This document shows positions 27,697-38,246 of a stretch of DNA of 64,000 bases, piece after piece. A model generated the notes under the pieces. That model was not told where the DNA came from, did not search any database, and saw nothing but the letters and a program-made list of their open reading frames with translations. A program made the position numbers and the translations under genes. Source of the DNA: Trichococcus palustris (lineage in GTDB: Bacteria; Bacillota; Bacilli; Lactobacillales; Aerococcaceae). Positions within the stretch are counted from its first letter, which is position 1. The number at the start of each line of letters is the position of its first letter. The stretch covers positions 20,319 through 84,318 of the forward strand of contig NZ_FOTD01000014.1 in NCBI RefSeq assembly GCF_900114465.1, written 5' to 3'.

Positions 27697-29628
27697 CTAT
27701 TTTCCTATTTCGAAGAAGCCCTTTTCCAGACTTATTTGCTGTCCCGCTGTGAGGTCATATTGAATCATATCATAGTCCGCAAGAACGACCTGAGCCTCAT
27801 CGGAAAGATCCGAACGGGAAGAAACATATGCACCGTCTTCCGCTTTTACGTACATCGTTTTTTCAAAGGCGGGTATTTCTTTTTGTAGCTCCTGAAGCAA
27901 GGCCTCGAAAGGCGTCACCTGTGTTTGCGTCATTTTCAAAACTTCCGAAAAGAAATAAATCGGACTGATGACGCCTAAGTCTTTCTGTTCGCTCCCGAAA
28001 TTACTGAAAATCAATAGGGGCGTTTCATGCATCGTTTGAATCGTATTTTCGGAAAATACGGTTTCTCCGAATACGCTCGGCCAGTGGTCGCCCCAAAAGA
28101 CGACTACGGTCGGCTCCTCCCATCCTTTCAATTTCTCGACCAACTCCGCCAATGCTTGGTCGCTGTAGGAAAGGTCCTGCAAATAATTGCGGATGGCATT
28201 ATCCTCCACGCCCGTTTCCTGATAGGAATAAAGATCGGTATATTTATTGATATAGGGGGTATGATTTTGCATCGTCACCAGATGGATAAAATCCTTTCCG
28301 GAGCTGTTTTCCATCGTCCGGATAACTTCCGAATAGGCGGACTGATCGGAAATATAGGGATTTGTATCGATTTTTTCGGCATTCACCATCGTTTCGTCAT
28401 AGTTGAATTCATCAAAACCCAGTGTCTGATAGTTTTCTTTCCGCTTATACATCGTGGTATTGAAAGGATGGATGGCGGTGGAATGGTAACCGGCTTCCTC
28501 CAGGCGGGATACGACCGAGGGGAATGCGTCATTGGACGACAAAAACTGGGTATACGGGGTAGTGATGTTCGACGCGAACGGTTCCATCGAAAGACCGGTC
28601 AAGGCCTCGAACTCGATATTTGCAGTCCCTCCGCCATAGCCTTGCGACAGCATTGCGCCACTGTAGGAAGTGCCCTTCAGCGCCCTGGTGAAGGGGATCG
28701 GATCCAACTTCAAATCGATCCCTTTCAATTCCAACGGATCCGCAAAGCTCTCATTCATGATGTAGATGATGTTCGCTTGCGGCTGCTTCTGCGTCCTTGC
28801 TGCATTTATTTCGTTAGCGATCGCCTGATACTTTTCCTTCAATCCACTGATTTCCGCGTCGGAGTATCCTTCCGGCATCTCCATCGGCGCCGCCGAAAAA
28901 TTATAGAGGAATCCCGCCACAAAACCATTATTGTAATAGTTCATTTGCTGGCTATAGGGGATCCAATAGGCGGTGCGGTCATAGGCTTTCTTCAAGAGGT
29001 TCCCCTCTTGCTGGAATTGCCCGATATAGAACAGCGCCAAGGAGGATACGCCAAACAGCGCGAAACGGGTTTTCCAGTCCAGTTTTTCGGAAGCCCTCAT
29101 TTTGTTTTCCCTCAAAAGGTAGAGGAAGATGCCCGCGCAAACCAAAATGGCTAAGATAAGGAGCGTCTGCGTCCTTGCGGTCAGCATTCCCAGCAGAAAC
29201 CTGGCTTCCTTCACCATCTCCAAATCACTGGGATATACAGGTTCATTCCGTTGCTTCATCTTTTCGTAGGTAGCGAATCCTACCGCCCCTCCGGCAAACA
29301 GCAGGATGGCGTTCGTCACCCGGATGTTTCCCGACAAGGCCCATAGCCATAAGCCTGCGGCCAGCAGAACACCGGTACTGACCAGGAATTTCACCGTGTG
29401 CCATGCGAAAACAAAATTGATGACCAACGCTGGATCCAACCCATTTTGGCACCATTGCAAATACAGATGGACAGCCAAAATCGTCGCCAGCAGGCTAAAA
29501 AATTGTAAGAGCAGAATTTTTTTTCTGCTCTTACCACCTTTATATGTATTCACTTTCCTATCTTGTAAATCTTTTTTATTTTCCAATAGACTTGCCTCGC
29601 CATCTGAATGGATTGATGCTATTTCCAA
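27697..29628 (-). CDS. LTA synthase-family glycerol-phosphate transferase
   Basis: These enzymes polymerise glycerol-phosphate from phosphatidylglycerol outside the membrane. The protein has 643 residues at the longest start. Five membrane segments lie in about 35-205. The extracellular sulfatase-like domain carries [11 protein letters not shown], the candidate catalytic Thr in [15 protein letters not shown] (near 340), and FWGDHWPS (near 515). The TTG start overlaps the nadE stop without a good ribosome-binding site. Other possible starts are a TTG 14 codons in or a GTG at 29551-29553, so the N-terminus is uncertain. Which LTA role it has (primase or main synthase) cannot be told. Confidence 0.87.
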   Translation of the reverse strand: MEIASIHSDGEASLLENKKDLQDRKVNTYKGGKSRKKILLLQFFSLLATILAVHLYLQWCQNGLDPALVINFVFAWHTVKFLVSTGVLLAAGLWLWALSGNIRVTNAILLFAGGAVGFATYEKMKQRNEPVYPSDLEMVKEARFLLGMLTARTQTLLILAILVCAGIFLYLLRENKMRASEKLDWKTRFALFGVSSLALFYIGQFQQEGNLLKKAYDRTAYWIPYSQQMNYYNNGFVAGFLYNFSAAPMEMPEGYSDAEISGLKEKYQAIANEINAARTQKQPQANIIYIMNESFADPLELKGIDLKLDPIPFTRALKGTSYSGAMLSQGYGGGTANIEFEALTGLSMEPFASNITTPYTQFLSSNDAFPSVVSRLEEAGYHSTAIHPFNTTMYKRKENYQTLGFDEFNYDETMVNAEKIDTNPYISDQSAYSEVIRTMENSSGKDFIHLVTMQNHTPYINKYTDLYSYQETGVEDNAIRNYLQDLSYSDQALAELVEKLKGWEEPTVVVFWGDHWPSVFGETVFSENTIQTMHETPLLIFSNFGSEQKDLGVISPIYFFSEVLKMTQTQVTPFEALLQELQKEIPAFEKTMYVKAEDGAYVSSRSDLSDEAQVVLADYDMIQYDLTAGQQISLEKGFFEIGK

Positions 29629-30446
29629 AAATCATCATATACGGTTATCGGTAAATGACGTTTGTGTTCTGTTTTGCTGTACCAATTTTCTATCGTTTCA
29701 GCATCTTTGTCCGGAATGTCTTTCCCTTCCAGATAGTCATCGATCATTTCATACGTGACGCCAAGCGCTACTTCATCCGGCAAAGCTGGTCTGTGCTCCT
29801 CCAAATCGGCGGTCGGTACCTTTTCGTAGAGGTAAGCCGGAGCTCCCAATTCTTGCAGCAGTTGACGTCCTTGCCGCTTGTTCAATCGCCAAATCGGCAA
29901 TAAATCAGCCGCTCCATCGCCGAATTTGGTGTAGAAACCGGTCACCGATTCGGCTGCATGGTCGGTCCCCAGAACCGCTCCGCTCCTATCGCCGGCAATA
30001 GCGAACTGCGCTATCATCCTTTGTCGGGCTTTGATGTTTCCTTTGTTGAAATCCGTGATGGTCAAACCGCATTCTTCCAGAGCATAAAGGGAAGCATCTA
30101 CACTTTCCTTGATATTGACAACCAGGGATTGATCCGGCGCAATGAAGGCCAGTGCCGCTTGGGCATCCGATTCGTCGAACTGTATGCCGTATGGCAGGCG
30201 GACCGCAAGAAATTGGTAGCTGTCGTCGCCTGTCTCATCACGGACTTCTTGGATGGCGATCTGCGCCAACTTGCCGGTAAGCGTGGAGTCTTGTCCTCCG
30301 CTTATCCCCAGAACGAACGTCTTCAAGAAGGGATGCGCAGCTAAATAATCTTTCATGAAATCGATGCTTAAACGAATTTCCTCTTTTGCATCTATGATAG
30401 GTTTTACCTTTAAGGCTTCAATAATCTCTTTTTGTAAAGGACGCAT
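29619..30446 (-). CDS. nadE: NH3-dependent NAD synthetase
   Basis: NadE amidates nicotinate adenine dinucleotide to NAD with ammonia and ATP. The 275 residues are the length of the ammonia-only form (no glutaminase domain). The PP-loop [14 protein letters not shown] lies near 48. Other visible pieces are [25 protein letters not shown] and [10 protein letters not shown], given here as [18 protein letters not shown] and [10 protein letters not shown]. It follows pncB by about 30 bp, giving two consecutive salvage steps (nicotinate to NaMN; NaAD to NAD). Confidence 0.96.
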   Translation of the reverse strand: MRPLQKEIIEALKVKPIIDAKEEIRLSIDFMKDYLAAHPFLKTFVLGISGGQDSTLTGKLAQIAIQEVRDETGDDSYQFLAVRLPYGIQFDESDAQAALAFIAPDQSLVVNIKESVDASLYALEECGLTITDFNKGNIKARQRMIAQFAIAGDRSGAVLGTDHAAESVTGFYTKFGDGAADLLPIWRLNKRQGRQLLQELGAPAYLYEKVPTADLEEHRPALPDEVALGVTYEMIDDYLEGKDIPDKDAETIENWYSKTEHKRHLPITVYDDFWK

Positions 30447-30476
30447 TTACTTCACTCCCAGGTTGAATTTTATTTA

Positions 30477-31973
30477 TTATTTTTTTCCTTTTTCCATCAA
30501 TACAGCTTCTGTTTTAATCTGTTCCTTAATCAGCTTGATTGTATTCATCTTGTGGTCATAGGTCTTTTGCGACAGATCGACCGGATAGTCTTCCGGATTC
30601 AGGATGCGCTTATATTCATCCCACAGCCCATTCATTTGATCTTCGGAGAACGCCTTGATATCGGCTAGAACCGGCAATTCATAAACCAATTTACCGTCCA
30701 CGATGATGTCCTGCAGAACCGGCCGTGCATCGAAATCGCTGATCGTCTTGTTGATGTAGGTGAAGACCGGGTGGAACATGAACAGTTCTTTTTCTTGATC
30801 CGGACGTTCCTCCCATAAGGCAATATAATCCCCTTCCGATTTGCCATCCCGTTTGCGGGTAATGCGCCATATTTGTTTTTTGCCTGGCGTAGAGACTTTC
30901 TCAGCGTTGCTGGAGATTTTCATCGTATCGACCATCTTGCCGGTTTCATCTTCGATCGAAACCAATTTATAGACGGCACCCAAAGCCGGTTGGTCATATG
31001 CGGTAATCAGTTTCGTACCGACACCCCAGACGTCTATTTTTGCCCCTTGCATTTTCAAGTTCAGGATGGTCAATTCATCCAAGTCATTGGATGCATATAT
31101 TTTGGCTTCCGTAAAGCCGGCTTCATCCAATTGTTGGCGCACCTTCTTGGAAATGTAGGCCATATCCCCGCTGTCGATGCGGACGCCAAGGAAATTGATT
31201 TTATCACCCATTTCTTTCGCCACCTTGATGGCATTAGGAACGCCGGATTTCAAGGTATCATAGGTGTCCACCAGAAATACGCAGTCTTTGTGCGAGCGCG
31301 CATACGCCATGAAGGCATCATAATCGTTTCGGTATACCTGCACCATGGAATGGGCATGCGTCCCGGAAGCCGGGATGCCGAACATTTTCGCTGCCCGCAC
31401 ATTGCTTGTCGCATTGAATCCGGCGATGTAGGCAGCGCGCGTCCCCCAAATGGCAGCATCCATCTCCTGCGCCCGTCTGGAGCCGAATTCCATCAACGGA
31501 TCCCCATCACAGACATAACGCAAGCGTGCCGCTTTTGTGGCGATCAACGTTTGGAAATTGACGATATTCAGCAGCGCCGTTTCGATCAATTGGCATTCCG
31601 CCAAAGGTCCTTCCACTTGGACAATCGGCTCATTCGCAAAGACCAAGTCGCCTTCCACCGCGGAACGGATGGTACCGCTAAACCGGAAATTTTTCAAGTA
31701 TTCCAAAAAGCCTTCGTCATACCCTACTTTTTCCCGTAAATAATCAATATCTGTATCCGAGAACTTCAAGTTTTGAATGTAGTTAACTAAACGTTCCAGT
31801 CCCGCATAAACGGCATAGCCATTCTTGAATGGATATTTGCGGAAATAAAGTTCAAAAATAGCGCGTTTTTCAGTGATTCCTTCATCCCAATACGTTTTCA
31901 TCATATTAATTTGGTATAAATCGGTGTGTAAAGCAAAACTATCATCTTTGTACTCAAAATTCATCTTTTTCAC
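30477..31973 (-). CDS. pncB: Nicotinate phosphoribosyltransferase
   Basis: PncB makes nicotinate mononucleotide from nicotinate and PRPP. The 498 residues carry DLYQINMMKTYW near the N-terminus, EFGSRRAQEMDAA (near 162), SGTHAHSMVQ (near 200) with the catalytic His, and GVRIDSGDMAY. Translation could start at GTG 31971-31973 or at the ATG three codons later (31962-31964). It is the first gene of pncB-nadE-LTA synthase-tagO and has a good promoter. Confidence 0.95.
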   Translation of the reverse strand: MKKMNFEYKDDSFALHTDLYQINMMKTYWDEGITEKRAIFELYFRKYPFKNGYAVYAGLERLVNYIQNLKFSDTDIDYLREKVGYDEGFLEYLKNFRFSGTIRSAVEGDLVFANEPIVQVEGPLAECQLIETALLNIVNFQTLIATKAARLRYVCDGDPLMEFGSRRAQEMDAAIWGTRAAYIAGFNATSNVRAAKMFGIPASGTHAHSMVQVYRNDYDAFMAYARSHKDCVFLVDTYDTLKSGVPNAIKVAKEMGDKINFLGVRIDSGDMAYISKKVRQQLDEAGFTEAKIYASNDLDELTILNLKMQGAKIDVWGVGTKLITAYDQPALGAVYKLVSIEDETGKMVDTMKISSNAEKVSTPGKKQIWRITRKRDGKSEGDYIALWEERPDQEKELFMFHPVFTYINKTISDFDARPVLQDIIVDGKLVYELPVLADIKAFSEDQMNGLWDEYKRILNPEDYPVDLSQKTYDHKMNTIKLIKEQIKTEAVLMEKGKK

Positions 31974-32101
31974 TCATTTCGTATTTGATCATATGCTTTC
32001 CATTTCATGCCCAAACAGACAGATGGAATAGCTTTATTTATCTATTGTATCGCAATTCTATGCATATTTCTTTCTTTTTTTACCGGAACATCATCATAAC
32101 T

Positions 32102-32131
32102 ATTATACTGATCCCGCAATCAGCTTGGCAA
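32102..32131 (-). promoter_or_regulatory. pncB operon promoter
   Basis: On the minus strand, TTGCCA (32126-32131) and TATAAT (32102-32107) are 18 bp apart, about 130 bp before pncB. A second candidate -10 (TACAAT) lies near 32045. Confidence 0.6.
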
Positions 32132-32155
32132 AGCTTTACGGCAATCTCATGTAAA

Positions 32156-32205
32156 CAAAAAACCTTCATTGCAGAGACAGTGATCGTCTACAATGAAGGT
32201 TTTTA
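32156..32205. terminator. Terminator after the glycosylphosphotransferase gene
   Basis: Arms AAAAACCTTCATTG/CAATGAAGGTTTTT form a long stem with a T run on the minus strand. Confidence 0.85.
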
Positions 32206-32214
32206 AATGGGCTG

Positions 32215-33609
32215 TCAATAAATCACTTTGATGCCACGGGCTTCAATTTCTTGTTCGGAATGAACCGTTCTTTCGCTTTCGTCAACACCGCGCGAAGAAA
32301 CTTTATCGAACAGGATTTTGACGGTCTGCAGCATGATTTTCAAGTCCAACACCAGCGAATACTTTTTGATGTAGATCAAATCGAAATTCAGTTTGCTGTT
32401 GAAATCGGAGGCATACTTACCATAGACTTGTGCATAGCCGGTAATCCCGGCGCGGACATTATGGCGCAAATAGTAATGAGGATTCAATTCCTTGAACTGA
32501 TCCACGAAGAAAGGACGTTCTGGACGCGGACCGACCAAGGACATATCCCCGCTCAAGACATTGAACAGTTGCGGCAGTTCATCGATCCGCAACGAGCGCA
32601 AATACTTGCCTACGGGCGTCACACGGACATCGTTGCTGGTTGCGAGCACCGGCCCTGATTCTTTTTCAGCAGTCACGCCCATGCTGCGGAATTTCAGGAT
32701 TTCAAATTCCTTGCCGTCTTTCGTGATGCGTGTCTGTTTATAGAAAATAGGACCCTCCGAACTTTGTTTTACCAATATAGCCGCAATGGCCATGATCGGC
32801 GAAGTGACAACAATCCCTAAAACGGCGACGATGACATCGATGGTCCGTTTCATCAAACCGTCCTCTTGCGGAATGCGGAATGCCGACACTTCGATGATGC
32901 TCTCATCTTCAATGTTCATCATATTGGGGTTGACCATGATCAGGTTCTCGAAACTGGTGTTCAGGAACATCTTCTTTTCTTTGCTCGTCAGCAAGTCATA
33001 AATTTTCAGCTTCTCCGACTCTTCAATCTGGCTGGCAAGATAGACGATGTCAATTTCGTCCAAATGTCGGGACACATTCTCGTAGTAATCCGAAAGCACG
33101 ACATGGGTCACGACATGGCGGATGCTTTTTGTATTGGTGAAATTATCCACCGCCGCAAATACGTCCTTCTCCATCCCCAAAATCAATACGCGTTTGCTGC
33201 CGCTCATCCGTTGGTAGATTTTGAAGACAACCGCTCGCCACAGGAACAAAATGATCGTTCCGACGAAGAAATTGATCAGTATAACCGAACGCGGGAAGGT
33301 CAACCATCTGCCGGCAAACGTCAAAACCATGATAACCAACGATAAAACAAATTGTCCGATAACGGTAATGAATAAGAAATCACTGATGGATTTATTATAG
33401 AAAATATACGTACCGACCAAAATATTGACGACAAGGAAGGCCAGGGAGACATAGATGATGCTACCTTGGAAAGCCTCGAAGTTTACTATAGGTATATTTT
33501 TACCGAATTTTAAATAAAAAGATAGCAGCAATGATCCGATGAATAAAAACACATCAACGATGCCGATGATGATTTTACGAGCTTTATTCCATTCACCTGT
33601 TTGATTCAC
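32215..33609 (-). CDS. Polyprenyl glycosylphosphotransferase (exopolysaccharide priming enzyme)
   Basis: This family moves a sugar-1-phosphate to undecaprenyl phosphate to start exopolysaccharide or capsule units. The 464 residues show four N-terminal membrane segments (about 13-120), a CoA-binding-like domain (145-260), a fifth segment (VIVAVLGIVVTSPIMA) and the C-terminal catalytic domain. The catalytic domain has KFRSMGVTAE, RIDELPQLFNVLSGDMS and VGPRPERP. The start is GTG with GGAGGAGG. It has its own promoter and terminator, and no other polysaccharide genes are adjacent. The sugar is unknown. Confidence 0.9.
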   Translation of the reverse strand: MNQTGEWNKARKIIIGIVDVFLFIGSLLLSFYLKFGKNIPIVNFEAFQGSIIYVSLAFLVVNILVGTYIFYNKSISDFLFITVIGQFVLSLVIMVLTFAGRWLTFPRSVILINFFVGTIILFLWRAVVFKIYQRMSGSKRVLILGMEKDVFAAVDNFTNTKSIRHVVTHVVLSDYYENVSRHLDEIDIVYLASQIEESEKLKIYDLLTSKEKKMFLNTSFENLIMVNPNMMNIEDESIIEVSAFRIPQEDGLMKRTIDVIVAVLGIVVTSPIMAIAAILVKQSSEGPIFYKQTRITKDGKEFEILKFRSMGVTAEKESGPVLATSNDVRVTPVGKYLRSLRIDELPQLFNVLSGDMSLVGPRPERPFFVDQFKELNPHYYLRHNVRAGITGYAQVYGKYASDFNSKLNFDLIYIKKYSLVLDLKIMLQTVKILFDKVSSRGVDESERTVHSEQEIEARGIKVIY

Positions 33610-33821
33610 GCTTATCCTCCTCCTTTATATAACTTTCTTTGAATGCATTCATTTTAACACAGTTTATAACTTTAGCCTATCACAGATATAGGAGCAAAAG
33701 AATCACGATTGCCCCTATTTCGTCGAACGGAATCCTCATCTTTCACGCTTATCCCCCCGTTCTTTTCTATGCCGCCAAGTATCGGCAATGCCTTATTTAG
33801 TTTTTTGCGTATTTCCCCACA
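33610..33821. other. Upstream region of the glycosylphosphotransferase gene
   Basis: On the minus strand a probable extended -10 (TGTTAAAAT near 33645-33655) lies before the ribosome-binding site. Nothing else is recognised. Confidence 0.4.
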
Positions 33822-33868
33822 AAAAAAACCGCAGAAATCATCATGTTATCTGATTTCTGCGGTTTTTC
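33822..33868 (-). terminator. argG terminator
   Basis: On the minus strand, arms AAAAACCGCAGAAATCA/TGATTTCTGCGGTTTTT form a long perfect stem with a T run, just beyond the argG stop. Confidence 0.9.
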
Positions 33869-33903
33869 AAGGTTGACAGCTTTACAACTGCCATTCGATT
33901 TCT

Positions 33904-35163
33904 TTATTTCAGTAAGTCGCCTAAAGCTTCATGCGTTGCTTGATTTGGCGCTTGTTCTTTCATCACGCGGATGGAAGTTGGCAATCCGAACAGACGGATG
34001 AATCCAGCTGCATCTGTATGGTTGTAGACATCATCGCTTTCAAATGTCGCAAAGCTTTCACTGTATAGTGATTTCGCGCTGACGACACCAGCATCGATGA
34101 TATTTCCTTTGTACAGTTTCATTTTCACGAAACCTTCAACGTTCTTTTGCGTTTCGTCCACAAAAGCAGCCAAAGCTTTGCGTAAAGGTGTGTACCATAG
34201 GCCATTGTAGACAAGCTCTGCATATTTAGATGATAACGTTTGTTTGTATTGGAATGTATCTTTGTCTAAGCAAAGTTGTTCCAATTTATCATGAGCATGA
34301 TACAAAACGGTTCCAGCAGGTGTTTCATAAACGCCTCTGGATTTCATGCCGACCAGACGGTTTTCAACGATGTCGATGATGCCGACGCCGTTAGCGCCTG
34401 CGATGACATTCAATTTTTCGATCAATGCGATGCCGTCCAACACTTCACCGTTCAAACTTACAGGTTTCCCTTGTTTGAATTCCAACGTCACATAGGTCGC
34501 TTCGTCCGGTGCTTTTTCTGGCGTTACGCACATTTCCAGGATTTTATCATAATTAGGCTCATTGGCAGTCAACTCCAAATCCAAGCCTTCATGTGATAAA
34601 TGCCATAAGTTTTTATCTTTTGAATAGTTCGTTTCAAGCGTAATCGGAAGCGGAACATTGTGTGCTGCAGCATATGCAAATTCATCTTCTCTGGAAGTCA
34701 GTTCCCATTCTCTCCAAGGAGCGATGATGGTAATATTCGGATCGAATTCTCTGATGCCGACTTCGAAGCGAACTTGGTCATTTCCTTTTCCGGTTGCACC
34801 ATGAACGATGGCATCCGCATTTTCCAAATGTGCAATTTCAACCATTCTTCTTGCGATGATCGGGCGGGCGAATGAAGTCCCCAATAAATATTGTCCTTCG
34901 TATTTAGCACCTGCCTGCAGTGTTGGCCAAATGAAATCTTCTACGAATTCTTTTTTCAAGTCTGCGACATACAGTTTCGATGCGCCACAGTTGATCGCTT
35001 TTTCTTCCAATCGACTATAGTCATCACCTTGTCCTACGTCTCCTACTACAGCGATTACTTCACAGTTGTTGTAATTTTCTTTTAACCAAGGGATGATTAC
35101 GGATGTATCCAACCCGCCTGAATAAGCCAAAACCACTTTTTTAATTGATTCCTTTGCTACCAT
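33904..35163 (-). CDS. argG: Argininosuccinate synthase
   Basis: ArgG joins citrulline and aspartate with ATP to form argininosuccinate, the penultimate step to arginine. The 419 residues carry the N-type ATP loop [14 protein letters not shown] (near 14), the citrulline/aspartate region [15 protein letters not shown] (near 118) and [20 protein letters not shown] (about 300-320). Length is slightly above the usual 400. argH, which normally follows, is not adjacent: the next gene downstream is a glycosyltransferase and a terminator intervenes. An extended -10 (TGCTATAAT) lies upstream. Confidence 0.96.
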   Translation of the reverse strand: MVAKESIKKVVLAYSGGLDTSVIIPWLKENYNNCEVIAVVGDVGQGDDYSRLEEKAINCGASKLYVADLKKEFVEDFIWPTLQAGAKYEGQYLLGTSFARPIIARRMVEIAHLENADAIVHGATGKGNDQVRFEVGIREFDPNITIIAPWREWELTSREDEFAYAAAHNVPLPITLETNYSKDKNLWHLSHEGLDLELTANEPNYDKILEMCVTPEKAPDEATYVTLEFKQGKPVSLNGEVLDGIALIEKLNVIAGANGVGIIDIVENRLVGMKSRGVYETPAGTVLYHAHDKLEQLCLDKDTFQYKQTLSSKYAELVYNGLWYTPLRKALAAFVDETQKNVEGFVKMKLYKGNIIDAGVVSAKSLYSESFATFESDDVYNHTDAAGFIRLFGLPTSIRVMKEQAPNQATHEALGDLLK

Positions 35164-35365
35164 GCCTTTTTACCTCCTTTATAGATTCTCATATTATTGT
35201 AACAATACATTTATGAGATTGTTTTTTATTAACTCATTTTATTTTAACAATATGCATTATAGCATATCTTTCATGAAAATCATCCCATTTTTTAATATTT
35301 TAGGACGGGAAGTCCTCCATCTCTTCTGGCGGGGAATGAATCGTTCTTTTCCTTTCCCAACCAAC

Positions 35366-35402
35366 AGAAAACGGGCAGGGATTTTACTCCGCCCGTTTTC
35401 TA
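35366..35402 (-). terminator. fru operon terminator
   Basis: On the minus strand, arms GAAAACGGGC/GCCCGTTTTC follow the fruA stop. Confidence 0.8.
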
Positions 35403-35418
35403 TTATGCAACTATTCTG

Positions 35419-37314
35419 TTATTTCACCTGTTCGATAGGTTTCTTCCAGAAGCCCAGAGTCAATGCGGAGATGACCGTTCCGATCAACAGTGCCAACAAG
35501 AACATCAAAGGATGGTTAGCCAGCGTGATGACGAATATTCCGCCATGTGGAGCTGGAATCGAAACATGCCAAAGTTGCGTCAAGCCACCTGCCACTGCTG
35601 AACCTAAGATAGAAGAAGCGATGACGCGCATCGGATCCGCTGCCGCAAAAGGAATCGCACCTTCCGTGATGAACGATAGACCCAAAAGGATGTTGGAAAG
35701 ACCTGATTTTTGTTCAATATCTGAGAATTTATTTTTGAATAATAATGTTGCAATCCCAATTGCCAAAGGAGGAATCATCCCGCCGGCCATTACTGCTGCC
35801 ATCAATTTTCCATCTCCGGTATCCGTGAAGACCCCGATTGAGAAGGCATAGGCTGCCTTGTTGAAAGGACCACCCATATCGATTGCCATCATGCCGCCTA
35901 ATACCGCACCCAGCAACACTGCATTACCGGTTCCAAGATTTTCCAAGACACCAATCATTGCCGTATTGATGGTCGAGAAGATAGGTCCTACGATGAAGTA
36001 CATCAATAGGCCGGTAATCAACAAGCCGAATACTGGATACAAAAGGATCGTCTTCAATCCATCCAAAGCTCTTGGCAAGCCTTTGAAAGCTTTTTTCAAG
36101 TAAACCATAATGTAACCGGCCATGAAACCAGCCACCAAACCACCCAAGAAACCGGCATTTGCGGATACAGCCAAGAATCCACCAGCCATACCTGGAAGCA
36201 ACCCGGGACGATCAGCAATACTCATTGCAATATAACCAGCCAGAATCGGAATCAGGAATTGGAATGCAGCGCCACCGATTGCCATGAAGGATAAGAATAA
36301 GGGACTATCCGCTCCAAAAGAACTTTCAAACAGGAACGAAATCGCAATCAAAATCCCGCCGCCGACTACGAACGGTAACATATGAGAAATCCCGTTCATC
36401 AGGTCTTTATAGACTCCGCCGATGATGGAAGGTTTTTCATCGCTTCCGCTTACCGCAAAGGAGTCCCCTTCGACATTCAAGATTGGTGCTTCTTGTTTAA
36501 TCGCTTTTGTGATCAATTCTTCGGCTTTATTGATGCCGTCGCTTACTGGTCTCTGCAACACGTGTTTTCCGTTGAAACGAGCCAATTCGACTTTTTTGTC
36601 CGCTGCGATGATGACTCCATCAGCACGACGGATTTCTTCAGCCGTCAAAGCATTTTTAACGCCGTCGGATCCGTTTGTTTCCACGCGGATATCCACACCC
36701 ATTTTTTCAGCCATTAGTTTCAAGGAATCTTCCGCCATGTAGGTATGCGCAATCCCCGTAGGGCAGGCTGTTACCGCAATGACAAAGGGACGTTTTGTTT
36801 CTGTCGGCGCAACCGGCGCAGCTTTTGCAGCCATTTCCGCTTTTTCTTTTGCTTCCCTTGCCGCTTCAGCAGCAGCAAACAATGCTTGTACTTCTTCCGG
36901 AGTTTTTGCTTTTTTCAATGAAGCAAGCAAATCGGGATTGATCAATAGACGCGATAGCGATGCCAGCACTTCCAAATGGACGTTGTTCGCGCCATCCGGA
37001 GCGGCAATCATGAAGAATAGATGTGCCGGTTGACCGTCCAATGAGGCGTAGTCCACGCCGGCTTCACTCTTCGCAAAGACAACGGCCGCTTTATTGACTG
37101 CCTTGTTTTTCGCATGCGGCATTGCAATCCCATCACCTAACCCGGTTGATGTTTGTGCCTCTCTTTTCATGATTCCTTCTTTATAAACAGCTGTATCATT
37201 GATGATGCCATTTGCCGATAGGCTTGCAATCATTTCATCGATAACGCCCTCTTTTGTCGTACCTTTCAAATCCATAACCATTAATTCTTTTAATAAAATA
37301 TCATTGATCTTCAT
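35419..37314 (-). CDS. fruA: Fructose PTS enzyme IIABC
   Basis: FruA imports fructose and releases it as fructose 1-phosphate. The 631 residues are in the order IIA (about 1-150, active His in GLGDGIAMPHAK near 66), IIB (about 172-270, active Cys in VTACPTGIAHTYMAEDS) and IIC (about 290-631). IIC has about nine membrane segments and the conserved GGPFNKAAY and TEGAIPFAAADP. A flexible Ala/Lys/Glu-rich linker joins IIA and IIB. It is the third gene of fruR-fruK-fruA. Confidence 0.96.
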   Translation of the reverse strand: MKINDILLKELMVMDLKGTTKEGVIDEMIASLSANGIINDTAVYKEGIMKREAQTSTGLGDGIAMPHAKNKAVNKAAVVFAKSEAGVDYASLDGQPAHLFFMIAAPDGANNVHLEVLASLSRLLINPDLLASLKKAKTPEEVQALFAAAEAAREAKEKAEMAAKAAPVAPTETKRPFVIAVTACPTGIAHTYMAEDSLKLMAEKMGVDIRVETNGSDGVKNALTAEEIRRADGVIIAADKKVELARFNGKHVLQRPVSDGINKAEELITKAIKQEAPILNVEGDSFAVSGSDEKPSIIGGVYKDLMNGISHMLPFVVGGGILIAISFLFESSFGADSPLFLSFMAIGGAAFQFLIPILAGYIAMSIADRPGLLPGMAGGFLAVSANAGFLGGLVAGFMAGYIMVYLKKAFKGLPRALDGLKTILLYPVFGLLITGLLMYFIVGPIFSTINTAMIGVLENLGTGNAVLLGAVLGGMMAIDMGGPFNKAAYAFSIGVFTDTGDGKLMAAVMAGGMIPPLAIGIATLLFKNKFSDIEQKSGLSNILLGLSFITEGAIPFAAADPMRVIASSILGSAVAGGLTQLWHVSIPAPHGGIFVITLANHPLMFLLALLIGTVISALTLGFWKKPIEQVK

Positions 37315-37331
37315 TGTATGGGGTCTCCTCC

Positions 37332-38246
37332 CTAAAGCTGACTGATAGTGACTTGTTTGACTAAGGCATCAATTTCTTCACGTTTGGCTAAATCATCTGC
37401 AAATGCTGTGGCACTTCCGCAAGCAATACTGACTTTAAATGCTTCCAATGGATCATGTGTCTTCGTATAAGTGCCTACAAAACCGGCAATCATCGAATCT
37501 CCGGAACCGACTGAATTCCTTACTGTTCCTTTGGGTACATTCCCATGATACACGCCTTTCGGTGTGAACAGGATGGCCCCTTTTGCCGCCATTGAAATGA
37601 TGGCGAATTGTGCTCCGGATTCAATCAATTTTTTTCCGTAAGGCAAGATATCCTCGTCCGTCTGGAAAGTCGTATCATACAACTCCGCCAATTCATGGTG
37701 ATTCGGCTTCACCAGAAGCGGATGGTAAGGCAATGCGTTCTTCAATTCCTCACCGGTCGTATCGATGACAAACGTCACCTGCTTATCCGTCAACCTTTGG
37801 ATGATTGTTTGATAATAATCTTCCGGTAAACTGGCTGGTTTACTGCCGGCTAAAATCACGACGTCTTCCTCGGGATTCAATGCATCGAATTGTTTCAAAA
37901 AATCTTCTGCAACCGCTGCCTCGATATGGGGACCCTGCCCGTTCAACTCCGTTTCGACTCCGGATTTGATTTTCACGTTGATGCGCGTTGCTTCCTCGAC
38001 GTGCGTGAAATGGATGTTGCTTTTTTCTGCCACTAGCCAATCTTCGATATACTTGCCCGTGAAGCCGCCCAGAAATCCTAGCGCTGTGTTCTCCACTTCC
38101 AGTTGATTCAGGATTCGTGAGACGTTGATCCCTTTTCCGCCGGGCAATTTAAAATCCTCCTGGATACGATTCACTTCTCCCAATTGCAGACTAGGCAAAT
38201 GGACGATGTAATCGATGGATGGATTTAAGGTTACTGTATATATCAT
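37332..38246 (-). CDS. fruK: 1-phosphofructokinase
   Basis: FruK phosphorylates fructose 1-phosphate to fructose 1,6-bisphosphate in the cytoplasm. The 304 residues belong to the PfkB family: LPGGKGINVSRIL near 37 and the anion-hole motif GSGDSMIAGFV near 250. The ATG at 38244-38246 overlaps the fruR stop in TAATG and follows GGGAGGGAG. It is cotranscribed between fruR and fruA. Confidence 0.95.
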   Translation of the reverse strand: MIYTVTLNPSIDYIVHLPSLQLGEVNRIQEDFKLPGGKGINVSRILNQLEVENTALGFLGGFTGKYIEDWLVAEKSNIHFTHVEEATRINVKIKSGVETELNGQGPHIEAAVAEDFLKQFDALNPEEDVVILAGSKPASLPEDYYQTIIQRLTDKQVTFVIDTTGEELKNALPYHPLLVKPNHHELAELYDTTFQTDEDILPYGKKLIESGAQFAIISMAAKGAILFTPKGVYHGNVPKGTVRNSVGSGDSMIAGFVGTYTKTHDPLEAFKVSIACGSATAFADDLAKREEIDALVKQVTISQL

